Source: CAYVBE01 sp964448935 | Lineage (GTDB): Bacteria; Planctomycetota; Brocadiia; SM23-32 | Assembly (NCBI GenBank): GCA_964448935.1 | Contig: CAYVBE010000032.1 | Coordinates: 1 to 27,738 of the forward strand | Direction: 5' to 3' | DNA: 27,738 nucleotides | Part shown: one piece after another, positions 1-8,315 of the stretch | Position numbering within the stretch: the stretch's first letter is position 1 | Layout: every line of letters begins with the position of its first letter | Position numbers and translations under genes: made by a program | The notes under the pieces: model-generated | Seen by the model: only the letters and a program-made list of their open reading frames with translations | The model's database searches: none | What the model was told of the DNA's origin: nothing

Positions 1-2
1 AA

Positions 3-1538
3 CTGGCGGAGCAGTTTGGTGCTGTGGGCATAGACCTCAGCGCCGGTGTCGATCCCGTTTCCGCGGCGGAGGAAGTGACCGGGGGCCGCGGCATTGACGC
101 GGTTCTGCTGACGGCGGCGACCGACAGCAGCGAGCCGGTGCATCAGGCTGCGCAGATGTGCCGCAAGCGGGGACGCATCGTGCTGGTGGGCGTTACGGGG
201 CTGGAGCTCTCGCGCGACGACTTCTACGAGAAAGAACTTAGCTTCCAGGTTTCCTGCTCTTACGGACCGGGGCGTTACGACCCGAACTACGAGGAGAAGG
301 GGCAGGACTACCCGCCGGGTTTCGTGCGGTGGACGGCGCAGCGCAATTTCCAGGCGGTGCTGGGCCTTATGGCCGAGGGCCGACTGGACGTGGGGTCCCT
401 GATCACCCGGACGGTTCCCATTGAAGAAGCGCCAGAGGTGTACGGTGAGCTGGCCCGGGACGAGGCGGGCATGGGCACCGTTATCACTTACCCGGCCTCT
501 GACGAGGAGAAAAGCGAATCCACCGTACGGCTCGGGGCGATGCCGGCCCACTCGACAGAACCCACGGCGCCGGTGGTGGGAGTTATCGGCGCCGGAAGCT
601 TCGCCACGCGCACGATCTTGCCGCTGCTGAAGAAGCAGGGGGTGCGCCGGAAACTCGTCGCGTCGCGCGGCGGCACGGACGCCGCCGTGGCGGGGAGGAA
701 GTTCGGCTTCGAGGAGGCCACCAGCGACGCGGAGACCATCCTGGTGGACGATGAGATTAACACAGTCTTTGTCCTTACGCCACATAACTCGCACGCGCCG
801 CTGGTCTGCCGTGTGCTGGAGGCGGGGAAGCACGTCTTCTGCGAGAAGCCGCTGGCCATCACTGCGGACGGCCTGGGTCAGGTGAAGAGGGCGTATGAAG
901 CGGCCTGCAATGTGGGCGCTGCGCCTTTGCTGCACGTCGGATTCAATCGGCGTTTTTCACCGTTTACGGAGGCGATCAAAGAACTTCTGGATCGGGAGAG
1001 AGGACCGAAGGCGCTCAACATGCTGGTGAACGCCGGGCACGTGCCTGCCGACCACTGGATCCAGGACCCGGAGGTCGGGGGTGGGCGGATCATCGGCGAG
1101 GCGTGCCACTTCGTGGACCTGCTGCGTTTCCTGGCGGGCAGTTGCATTGCCGATGTGCAGTCCACAGCCATGAATTCGGCGGCATCCAATGACGCCCCGG
1201 CGGACACGGTGACGATAACACTCCGGTTCGAAGACGGCTCGATCGGCACGGTGCACTACTGGGCCAACGGGAGCAAGAAGTACCCGAAGGAGCGGCTGCA
1301 CGTCTTCAGCGGCGGGAAGACGCTCGTCTTAGATAACTTCCGGAGACTTAGGGGCTACGGCTGGTCCGGTTTCCGGTCGCTGAAAAAGTGGCTGCGCCAG
1401 GACAAGGGGCATAAGAACGAGGTGGGCCGATTCCTGAGCGCGGTGAGGAATGGAACACGCTCGCTGATCCCGTTTGACGAATTAGTTGAAGTAACGGTGG
1501 CGAGCCTAAAGGCCGCTGGACACGGGGGTGATTCGTGA
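3..1538 (+). CDS. Two-domain oxidoreductase: zinc-type alcohol dehydrogenase C-part fused to Gfo/Idh/MocA domain (5' truncated)
   Basis: The reading frame is open from base 3, so the gene starts outside the window; the GTG at 24 lies inside the conserved dehydrogenase domain and is not the start. The first ~165 visible residues (counted from base 24) match the C-terminal half of a medium-chain alcohol dehydrogenase, with a Rossmann segment (GRGIDAVLLTAAT, then RIVLVGVTG). From about residue 183 a second nucleotide-binding domain begins with GVIGAGSF, followed near residue 280 by the EKPLA motif with the catalytic lysine of the Gfo/Idh/MocA family. Fused proteins of this layout are known from surface-polysaccharide clusters, and the neighbours here (GT4, WecB, heparinase-like) agree. 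It probably oxidises or epimerises a sugar nucleotide or glycan-linked sugar with NAD(P); the substrate cannot be told. The stop overlaps the next start (GTGA), suggesting coupling. Confidence 0.88.
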   Translation: MAEQFGAVGIDLSAGVDPVSAAEEVTGGRGIDAVLLTAATDSSEPVHQAAQMCRKRGRIVLVGVTGLELSRDDFYEKELSFQVSCSYGPGRYDPNYEEKGQDYPPGFVRWTAQRNFQAVLGLMAEGRLDVGSLITRTVPIEEAPEVYGELARDEAGMGTVITYPASDEEKSESTVRLGAMPAHSTEPTAPVVGVIGAGSFATRTILPLLKKQGVRRKLVASRGGTDAAVAGRKFGFEEATSDAETILVDDEINTVFVLTPHNSHAPLVCRVLEAGKHVFCEKPLAITADGLGQVKRAYEAACNVGAAPLLHVGFNRRFSPFTEAIKELLDRERGPKALNMLVNAGHVPADHWIQDPEVGGGRIIGEACHFVDLLRFLAGSCIADVQSTAMNSAASNDAPADTVTITLRFEDGSIGTVHYWANGSKKYPKERLHVFSGGKTLVLDNFRRLRGYGWSGFRSLKKWLRQDKGHKNEVGRFLSAVRNGTRSLIPFDELVEVTVASLKAAGHGGDS

Positions 1539-2788
1539 GGATTCTCTTCCTCAGTCACTACTTCCCGCCCGAGGTTAATGCACCGGCGGTTCGGACATAT
1601 GAGCACTGCCGCGAGTGGACCCGGCACGGGCACGAGGTCCATGTGGTAACCTGCGTGCCCAGCCATCCGCAGGGCAAGGTATATCCGGGGTATGAAAGCA
1701 GCCTTGCCACACAGCACGAGGAGAAGGATGGCATCCATGTGCATCGCATCTGGACCTACATCGCGGCGAACAAGGGCTTCCTCGCGCGCACGATTGGCTA
1801 TGCCAGCTACATGTTTTCGGCGGCCCTGGCCAGCCTGCAGCTTCCCAGGCCGGACATCGTAGTGGCCACCTCGCCACAGTTCTTCTGTGCATGTGCTGGA
1901 TTCCTGGCATCCAAACTGCGCCGTGCGCCCTGGATTTTCGAGGTACGGGACCTCTGGCCGGAGTCAATAGTGGCCGTGGGCGCGATCCGGAACAGATCTG
2001 TCATCGGCCTGCTCGAAATGATGGAGAAGTATCTCTATCGCGACGCGGAAAAGATCGTGGTTTTGACGCGATCTTTTGCCGACAATCTGAAGGGTCGCGG
2101 CATCAACGCGGGCAAACTGCACTTTCTCCCGAACGGCGTTGATCCTGAGGTGTGGCAACGGGAGCGGCGTTCGACTGCCAGGCAAGGGCTGGGTCTGGAC
2201 AGCAAGTTTGTCGTGTCATATGTGGGCACGCACGGGATGGCTCACAATCTGGAGACTCTGCTGGACGCAGCCGACATACTCCGAGAACACGATGACATCA
2301 GCATTCAGATGGTCGGCGACGGAGCGGAATATGCGAATCTGCGAATGCGGGCCGAGCAGGATGCCCTTTCAAATGTCAGCATGATAGGACAAGTGTCACG
2401 GGACGATGCCAGGGCGTATGTCGCCGCGAGCGATGTCTCGGTAGTGCTTCTGAGGAAATCGGAGCTTTTCAAGACTGTTATACCCTCGAAGATACTCGAG
2501 GCGATGGCGGCGGGAAACCCGGTAGTCCTTGGCGTTGAAGGAGAGGCGAAACGCATCGTGGAGGACGCCGGAGCCGGCATATGTATCGAACCGGAAAATC
2601 CGGCTGAGCTTGCCGATGCGGTGCTCCGCCTGAAGGAAGCCCCCCATCTCAGGGAGCAGATGGGCCGGAATGGCAGGGCGGCCGTAAGAGAACACTTTGA
2701 GCGGAGGCGGATCGCCCACGAAATGCTGAACGTTTTATGTGAGTGCCGACGCGATGCGAACCAACAGCCAGCTATGGAGGCACCCTGA
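1535..2788 (+). CDS. Glycosyltransferase family 4 (WbuB/WcaI-like)
   Basis: This 417-residue protein has the two Rossmann-fold halves of GT-B glycosyltransferases. The N-terminus MRILFLSHYFPPEVNAPAVR is typical of the WbuB/WcaI branch of GT4. The C-terminal half has a donor-binding segment around residues 310-335 (PSKILEAMAAGNPVV, then GEAKRIVEDAGAG) corresponding to the EX7E region. It should transfer a sugar from a nucleotide-sugar donor, perhaps an N-acetylhexosamine made by the adjacent WecB, to a lipid-linked glycan on the cytoplasmic side; the sugar is inferred from context only. It starts with GTG at 1535, overlapping the preceding stop by three bases, and ends with a TGATG overlap with wecB. 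No signal peptide is visible. Confidence 0.9.
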   Translation: MRILFLSHYFPPEVNAPAVRTYEHCREWTRHGHEVHVVTCVPSHPQGKVYPGYESSLATQHEEKDGIHVHRIWTYIAANKGFLARTIGYASYMFSAALASLQLPRPDIVVATSPQFFCACAGFLASKLRRAPWIFEVRDLWPESIVAVGAIRNRSVIGLLEMMEKYLYRDAEKIVVLTRSFADNLKGRGINAGKLHFLPNGVDPEVWQRERRSTARQGLGLDSKFVVSYVGTHGMAHNLETLLDAADILREHDDISIQMVGDGAEYANLRMRAEQDALSNVSMIGQVSRDDARAYVAASDVSVVLLRKSELFKTVIPSKILEAMAAGNPVVLGVEGEAKRIVEDAGAGICIEPENPAELADAVLRLKEAPHLREQMGRNGRAAVREHFERRRIAHEMLNVLCECRRDANQQPAMEAP

Positions 2789-3888
2789 TGGTAGGCACGT
2801 TACTCCACGTGGTCGGCGCCCGGCCGAATTTCATGAAAGTGGCTCCGGTGATGCGGGCATTGGAGCAGAAGAACGCCGAACAGGTACTTGTCCATACCGG
2901 TCAGCACTACGACGAGAACATGTCGCGCGTGTTCTTCGATGAACTCGGCATGCCCAAGCCGGACCTGAACCTGGGTGTCGGTTCTGGGAGTCACGCCGTC
3001 CAGACTGCCGCTGTGATGAAACGCATGGAGCCCGTTCTGACCGATCACGAACCCGCTGCGGTTCTGGTATACGGAGACGTTAATTCGACGGTTGCTGCGG
3101 CGCTTGTGGCGACCAAACTTCATATCCCGGTGGCGCACGTTGAGGCCGGGCTGCGCAGTTTCGACCGGGCCATGCCGGAGGAGGTCAACCGGGTTCTCAC
3201 AGACCAGATATCCGACTACCTGTTCATCCATTCGCCAGAAGCCGAAGAAAACCTGATGCGGGAAGGCGTCGAGCCGTCGAGAATCCGTTTCGTGGGCAAT
3301 GTCATGATAGACACACTGGTCCGGCTTCTGCCCATGGCCCGGAAGCGGAAGACATTCGCACAATATGGACTTCCGGCGGGAGACTATGGTGAGCAATACG
3401 TGCTGACCACATTGCACAGACCGTCCAACGTGGACCGCCGAGAAAGATTGCAGACTGTGCTGAGTCAACTCAGGCAGATAGGCGAGCGGTGGCCGGTCGT
3501 GTTTCCGGCTCATCCGCGTACCCGCGAGCGGATAAACCAGTTCGGGCTGGATTGTTCCGATAGCGGTTTGAGAATGATAGACCCCGTCGGATATCTGGAT
3601 TTTCTCTGTTTGCAGTGTCACGCCGGTGCTGTGGTGACGGATTCTGGCGGCATACAGGAGGAGACGACGTACCTGGGAGTTCCATGTTTCACGGTTCGGA
3701 GCAACACTGAGCGTCCCGTGACCATATCCCAGGGCACTAACCGGCTGATCGGCGACGAGGTCGAGATGCTGACTTACGCCGTTGAAGAAGCTATGGCGAA
3801 CCAGGTGCCCGAATACAGGCCTCCCGAGATGTGGGATGGTCACGCATCCGAGCGCATCGCCGAAGAACTCGTGGCGGCTTTCGGCTGA
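2788..3888 (+). CDS. wecB: UDP-N-acetylglucosamine 2-epimerase (non-hydrolysing)
   Basis: This enzyme interconverts UDP-GlcNAc and UDP-ManNAc. At 366 residues it has the usual family length. Conserved blocks are all present: GARPNFMKVAP at 10-20, HTGQHYD at 36-42, GDVNST at 96-101, HVEAGLRSFDRAMPEEVNR at 117-135, TTLHRPSNVD at 207-216, and the UDP-binding DSGGIQEE at 285-292. The frame is open back to 2743, but ATG 2788 is preferred: it overlaps the upstream stop by one base (TGATG), has a GGAGG ribosome-binding site seven bases upstream, and begins exactly at the conserved N-terminus. Its place between the GT4 and the heparinase-like gene indicates that ManNAc or a ManNAc-derived sugar such as ManNAcA enters the local polysaccharide. 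No UDP-ManNAc dehydrogenase gene is in view. Confidence 0.96.
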   Translation: MVGTLLHVVGARPNFMKVAPVMRALEQKNAEQVLVHTGQHYDENMSRVFFDELGMPKPDLNLGVGSGSHAVQTAAVMKRMEPVLTDHEPAAVLVYGDVNSTVAAALVATKLHIPVAHVEAGLRSFDRAMPEEVNRVLTDQISDYLFIHSPEAEENLMREGVEPSRIRFVGNVMIDTLVRLLPMARKRKTFAQYGLPAGDYGEQYVLTTLHRPSNVDRRERLQTVLSQLRQIGERWPVVFPAHPRTRERINQFGLDCSDSGLRMIDPVGYLDFLCLQCHAGAVVTDSGGIQEETTYLGVPCFTVRSNTERPVTISQGTNRLIGDEVEMLTYAVEEAMANQVPEYRPPEMWDGHASERIAEELVAAFG

Positions 3889-5777
3889 TGGGGACACGGC
3901 TGAGGGACGTAATGCGGTTCCTGCGAACCCTGAGGCATCTGAAGCCGATCCAGATTGGCTGGCGGTTGCGCTCCCGCCTGGCAAACCGATTCTGGGAAGT
4001 CTGGCCTTCGGGTCTCGATGCCCATCTCGATAAGCACGCTCAGGGGCTGCTGCCGGTCTGCTGGAACTCGGTCCGACTGCACCGGTTCGCTGCACTCAGA
4101 CGCCGGCTGCATGGCGAGTGCCGGAGCAGGGCAGAAGCTGCAATGGAAAACGAGTTCATGCTGAGTAACAGCAGTTTCCGCTTCCGTGACTGTCTTGACT
4201 GGTGGCGTCAAGACATCTATGAGGATGACCGTCTGGCCGGTTTCGAGCTGCACTACCAGGGCTACCTCATTGATCTTGCCAGCGCCTGGCAGGAGACCGG
4301 ACGAGAGGCGTACCGCGGAAAGTGGGAAGACCTAGTGTTGGCCTGGACCGGGAGCAATCCACCCGGACAAGCCGATTTCGCCCGGTTCTCCTGGAGCCCG
4401 TATGTCATCTCGGAGCGGATACGGAACTGGCTGGCGTGTGGTGCACTGGTGAGGCAATGCAGCACGCCGGAGGTCCGAGAGAGAATCGAATCGAGTCTCT
4501 GCCGTCAGCTTGCGTTTCTGGCAGGCAACCTGGAGCACGACCTGCAGGCCAACCATCTTCTCCAGAACCTGTGCGGCCTCGCCGTGGGAAGCGCATTTAT
4601 GGAGGGACCCGAGGCAGAGCGCTACCGCCGAAGGGCCTTTAAGGGCCTTGCGCGCACCGTGCCAGAGCAGGTCCTGGCGGACGGTATGCACGAGGAGAGA
4701 AGCTTCTTATACCACGCGAAGGTTCTCCAGGATTTACTGGAAGTGTGGTTCGCCCTGGGTGGTGATGAGTCAGGGAGCATTTCGAGCGAGAGCACAGGGG
4801 CACTGAAATCGGCTATCGGGAAGATGGCAGGTCTCCTGGAGTCAACGGTTTCCGAACTGGGCGAACTCCCGTTGCTTAACGACTCGGTCAGGGTGCCGGG
4901 GGAGAGGACCCGAATGCTGATCAAAGAGGCGGGTACGGTTGCCGATCTTACTGCGCCCGCTGCCACGGACCGGCTCGAAGGCAGCGGTTATCTCGTGAGG
5001 TCGGCCGGACCGTGGTCGGCTGTCTTCGATGCTGGCCGGCCCGGACCCGAGCACCAGATGGGCCATGCGCATGCTGACCATCTCACTTTTGAGTTGTGGT
5101 ACGGCGGCGACAAGCTCATATGTGATGCAGGGACCTTGACATATGCACGCGGCGAGAAGCGTGCCTACTACCGCGGAACGAGCGCCCATAACACCGTCCG
5201 TTTAGATAAAGAAGACAGCCTTGAATTGTGGGGCTCTTTCCGTGTAGGGCGATGTCCTGAGAAGCAGGCAAACAAGATTATCCGCGACGAAGACGGGGCG
5301 GTATGCTGGTATGGCGAACACGATGGATACCGCCACCTTTCGGGTATGCCGGTACATAGACGGTGGTTTGCGATGAGCCGTGAATCTGCCGGGTTTCTGG
5401 ATGTCGTTGCTGGGGGCGGCACACATGAGAGTGAAAGCTTCCTGCACTTTCATCCCGTGTGGATTCTGGAACAATGCCCGATAGACGATAAACTCCGGTC
5501 GCGTCTGGAGCGAAAGCTCGACGCGCTCCGTCTTCCGGAAATGCCGATGGACAGGAGTTTTTCAGTTTGGCGATGGCAGAACGCACAGGACCACCAGGGT
5601 GGTGCGACGGGCTATGTGGTTGCATTTTGTGAAAAAGGGCGTAGGCTCAGGACGGAAAGTGGGACTACTGCGTACGCGCCGGACTTTTCCACCGAGCGGG
5701 AGCGTCCGACGCTAAGGATGGGAGGGCGAACCGATATTCCGCTCCGATTCGGGTGGTTCGTGGGGGAGATTCCGTAG
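3888..5777 (+). CDS. Heparinase II/III family protein (polysaccharide lyase-like)
   Basis: This 629-residue protein has the layout of polysaccharide-cluster heparinase II/III proteins. An N-terminal segment (RFLRTLRHLKPIQIGWRLRS, residues ~9-28) precedes an all-helical toroid to about residue 330. The C-terminal beta-sandwich carries the hallmark MGHAHADHLTFEL block (~390-402) and RGTSAHNTVRLD (~428-439). The His and Tyr residues around these blocks are the likely metal-binding or catalytic positions. The family cleaves uronate-containing glycans by beta-elimination. In biosynthetic loci such proteins are thought to trim or edit the polymer, though activity is unproven for this branch. The start is ATG 3888, overlapping the wecB stop by one base; the frame opens earlier (3831) but those residues are wecB antisense-like filler. 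No obvious signal peptide is visible, which is odd for a periplasmic lyase. Confidence 0.9.
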   Translation: MGTRLRDVMRFLRTLRHLKPIQIGWRLRSRLANRFWEVWPSGLDAHLDKHAQGLLPVCWNSVRLHRFAALRRRLHGECRSRAEAAMENEFMLSNSSFRFRDCLDWWRQDIYEDDRLAGFELHYQGYLIDLASAWQETGREAYRGKWEDLVLAWTGSNPPGQADFARFSWSPYVISERIRNWLACGALVRQCSTPEVRERIESSLCRQLAFLAGNLEHDLQANHLLQNLCGLAVGSAFMEGPEAERYRRRAFKGLARTVPEQVLADGMHEERSFLYHAKVLQDLLEVWFALGGDESGSISSESTGALKSAIGKMAGLLESTVSELGELPLLNDSVRVPGERTRMLIKEAGTVADLTAPAATDRLEGSGYLVRSAGPWSAVFDAGRPGPEHQMGHAHADHLTFELWYGGDKLICDAGTLTYARGEKRAYYRGTSAHNTVRLDKEDSLELWGSFRVGRCPEKQANKIIRDEDGAVCWYGEHDGYRHLSGMPVHRRWFAMSRESAGFLDVVAGGGTHESESFLHFHPVWILEQCPIDDKLRSRLERKLDALRLPEMPMDRSFSVWRWQNAQDHQGGATGYVVAFCEKGRRLRTESGTTAYAPDFSTERERPTLRMGGRTDIPLRFGWFVGEIP

Positions 5778-5802
5778 AATAGTATCGAACCAGGCTGGGC
5801 TC

Positions 5803-6891
5803 ATGATCTATTATTTCGTGACGGCGGACAATTCTTATACGATGATGCAGTATCTGGATACTTGGGGCGAGGCCCTGGCCGGGACGATCCAGATATGTCC
5901 CTATGGTAAGCTGTGGAAAAGGGAGTATCTGGCGCCGGCGACTTGCATCTTCGGGGACCTGGAGAGGCTGACGCCGGCCGAGGTTGACACGGCCGCCCAG
6001 GTGTGGGAGCATCTGAGCGCGTACGGAGGCTTGCGTCTCTACAACCATCCGGCTCTGGCCCTGCGACGCTATGAGTTGCTGCGTGAGTGTCATGCCCGCG
6101 GAGGGAACCAGTTCAGGCCCTACAGGATGACCGAGCTGGACCGGATATCGCGGTTCCCGGTTTTCCTGAGGAGCGCACTCGATCACACGGGGAACCTGAC
6201 CGGGCTGCTGCAGAACCGGGCCGAGATCCAGGCGGCGGTGCGGATGCTGCTCCGTGAGGCCTGTCTCCCGGACGAACTACTGGCGGTTGAGTTCTGCGAT
6301 ACCTGCAGCGCCGACGGACTGTACAGGAAGTACTCCGCTTTCGCAGTCGGGGAGCGAATCGTGCCCCGCACCATGTTGTTCAGCCGCAAATGGATGGTCA
6401 AGCATTCTGATCTGGAGAATCCTGAGCTCGCGCGGGAGGCGCTGGATTACGTGGAGAGCAACCCCCATGAGGCGCAGATCAGAGAGGTGTTTCGGTCCGC
6501 CCGAGTGGGCTACGGGCGCGTTGATTACGGACTCCTCGACGGCAGTCTGCAGGTCTGGGAGATCAACACAAACCCCGTGTTGCTGCTGCGCCGTCGAGAG
6601 CAGTATGCTCCCTGTTTTAGGCCGGTCCACGAACTGTTTGCCCGGAGGATCAAGGAAGCTTTCGAGGCCGTCAACGGATCGGCGCCATCCGATCGGCGGA
6701 TCCCCATAGCGTTCAGGCCCGAGACGGTCGGAGGGTTGACAGTTTCCCGCCTCACACGGCTGCTCCAGCGGGTCATGCCTCGGCGGGTGAAAGACTGCTT
6801 GCGTCCCCTGCGGCAGGCGGTGCGACTTCTGCGCATCAGAAAGCTCCTTCGGCAGTCTCAGCGGAAATCCTCGGAAGGGGGACAGAGGTGA
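5803..6891 (+). CDS. ATP-grasp fold protein of polysaccharide cluster
   Basis: This 362-residue protein resembles unnamed ATP-grasp proteins. The best evidence is the segment near residues 238-258, RVDYGLLDG then VWEINTNP, where Asp241, Glu253 and Asn255 fit the Mg-ATP ligands of the ATP-grasp fold. PVFLRSALDH (~124) and PRTMLFSRKWMVKH (~188-202) may supply the ATP and substrate loops. Such enzymes usually ligate a carboxylate to an amine through an acyl-phosphate, so amidation or aminoacylation of a sugar or lipid-linked glycan is possible; this is inference. The last ~45 residues are basic (RRVKDCLRPLRQAVRLLRIRK), perhaps for membrane or nucleic-acid contact. It starts 25 bases after the heparinase stop, and its stop overlaps the GNAT start (GTGA). 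Confidence 0.72.
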   Translation: MIYYFVTADNSYTMMQYLDTWGEALAGTIQICPYGKLWKREYLAPATCIFGDLERLTPAEVDTAAQVWEHLSAYGGLRLYNHPALALRRYELLRECHARGGNQFRPYRMTELDRISRFPVFLRSALDHTGNLTGLLQNRAEIQAAVRMLLREACLPDELLAVEFCDTCSADGLYRKYSAFAVGERIVPRTMLFSRKWMVKHSDLENPELAREALDYVESNPHEAQIREVFRSARVGYGRVDYGLLDGSLQVWEINTNPVLLLRRREQYAPCFRPVHELFARRIKEAFEAVNGSAPSDRRIPIAFRPETVGGLTVSRLTRLLQRVMPRRVKDCLRPLRQAVRLLRIRKLLRQSQRKSSEGGQR

Positions 6892-7355
6892 CGAAGAGCT
6901 TCAGGATACGAAAAATGCGCGCCGGGGACCTGGATGCCGCCATGCAGATACTGAGGCAGTGGAACATGGCGCCTGTGCCCCCCTCGAAGGAGAATCCGGA
7001 ACCGGAGCGTTCCTCGATCAATGTGCAGAATTCGTTCGTGGCAGTTCACGAAGCCCGGGTCGTGGGGGTGTGCAGCTATATCATGCATTCCCGGCAACTG
7101 GCCGAGACCGCCAGTCTGGCCGTCCATCCCGACTGGAGGCGAAATGGCATAGGTTACCGGCTACAATGCGCCCGGCTGGAGGAAATGAGGGAGAGGGGGG
7201 TCAAGAAGGTGCGGACGGAAACGGACAGGCCTGAGACGATCGACTGGTACATGACCAGGTTCGACTACCGGAAGGTCGGGCGTAGCCAGAAGAAGCACGC
7301 ATTCAGCCTTGAGAACGTTCATTACTGGACGGTTCTCGAGCTGGACCTCCGGTAA
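6888..7355 (+). CDS. GNAT family N-acyltransferase
   Basis: This 155-residue protein is a single GNAT domain. Motif A is clear around residues 80-103: LAVHPDWRRNGIGYRLQ contains the R/Q-x-x-G-x-G/A pyrophosphate loop (RRNGIG) that binds acyl-CoA. Motif B follows as TETDRPETIDWYMTRFDYRKVGR, with the conserved Tyr near the acid/base position. It starts at GTG 6888, overlapping the ATP-grasp stop by three bases, with GGGGGACAGAG just upstream as ribosome-binding site. GNAT enzymes move an acyl group from CoA to an amine. Here an amino sugar or an amino group delivered by the neighbouring ATP-grasp enzyme is a plausible acceptor, and the broken BKACE gene downstream could once have made the acyl-CoA donor. 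The substrate is unknown. Confidence 0.85.
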   Translation: MTKSFRIRKMRAGDLDAAMQILRQWNMAPVPPSKENPEPERSSINVQNSFVAVHEARVVGVCSYIMHSRQLAETASLAVHPDWRRNGIGYRLQCARLEEMRERGVKKVRTETDRPETIDWYMTRFDYRKVGRSQKKHAFSLENVHYWTVLELDLR

Positions 7356-7377
7356 TCTCTTCAGCGAGGCCGATCAG

Positions 7378-8224
7378 ATGAGGGAGGCCGACAGACTCAT
7401 AATCAACGCCGCCATCACGGGCATGGTGCCTACCAAAGAAGATTCGCCGCACGTGCCCGTGAGCGCGGAGGAGATCGTGGAGTGCGCCCGCAGGGCGCGG
7501 GACGCCGGTGCGTCCATCGTGCACGTCCACGGCCGTGACAGTTGCGAGCAGCCAGGGAGCGATGGGTCTGTCTAAGTGGAGATAGTGGAACGGATTCAAG
7601 AAGTGTGCCCGGAGGTCATCATCTGCGTTTCTTGCTGCAACCGGAAGGTCTCCGATGTGGATACGCGAGCCGCCTGTCTGCAGACAAGGGCTGAGATGGC
7701 CAGCCTTAACCTTGGATCGCAGAACTTCGCCCATCGGGCCGTCCAGAACCCCCCGGAGGCCATCTGTGATCTGGCTAGGCGTATGTGCACCGCGGGCGTG
7801 GTGCCCGAGCTGGAGGCCTTCGAGCCGGGCTTCATTGACTACGCCGCCTACCTGATCCGCGAGAATATTCTGGGCTCCCTTACGACTTCAACCTGATACT
7901 TGCATCCCTGGGAACGGCTCCTCTGGATCCCATTGGTCTGGGCCATATGATCCGGCTCCTGCCCGAAGGCGCAACCCGGGCGGTCGGGGGCATCGGGCGG
8001 TATCAGCTCGACGCCAACGTCACGGCCATGGCCGCCGGGGGTCACGTACGGGTGGGATTGGAGGACAATCTGCACTACGATCGGGAGCGGACCGAGCTGG
8101 CCAACAACCTGCGCCTGGTCGAAAGGGTAGCGTGCATTGGCCGGGAGATGAGGCGGCCCCCGCCTCACCCCGCGAAGCCCGCCGTATCATCGGACAGCCC
8201 GGCCGGTCCGGCGTTGCAGGGTAG
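7378..8224 (+). pseudogene. Broken beta-keto acid cleavage enzyme (BKACE, 3-keto-5-aminohexanoate cleavage family)
   Basis: The stretch reads as a near full-length BKACE protein only if three lesions are bridged. The N-terminus from ATG 7378 (LIINAAITGMVPTKEDSPHV, then AGASIVHVHGRD) is classical and runs into an in-frame TAA at 7573-7575. The same frame continues with EIVERIQEVCPEVIICVS, MASLNLGSQNF and PELEAFEPGFIDYAAYLI, then shifts by minus one base near 7870-7880. The second part reads PYDFNLILASLGTAP and GGHVRVGLEDNLHYDRERTE. A second minus-one shift near 8151-8164, at a C5 tract, restores the C-terminus SPREARRIIGQ, ending at TAG 8222-8224. Intact enzymes use Zn to exchange acyl groups between a beta-keto acid and acetyl-CoA. 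Residues around the stop (between HGRD and EIVERI) also look degraded, so true decay is favoured over assembly error. Confidence 0.85.
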
Positions 8225-8315
8225 CCTTGGTGTCGGATACGATGCTCCCGACGTCGCCACTTGGTGGGGTGCCGCACCGACGATTCCCTCTTGAACCAGT
8301 TTTCGGAACGTGGCC

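Noticed and set aside
2800..4095. Minus-strand frame of 431 codons opposite wecB
   Set aside because: No domain or start context; the plus strand carries unmistakable WecB motifs over the same bases.
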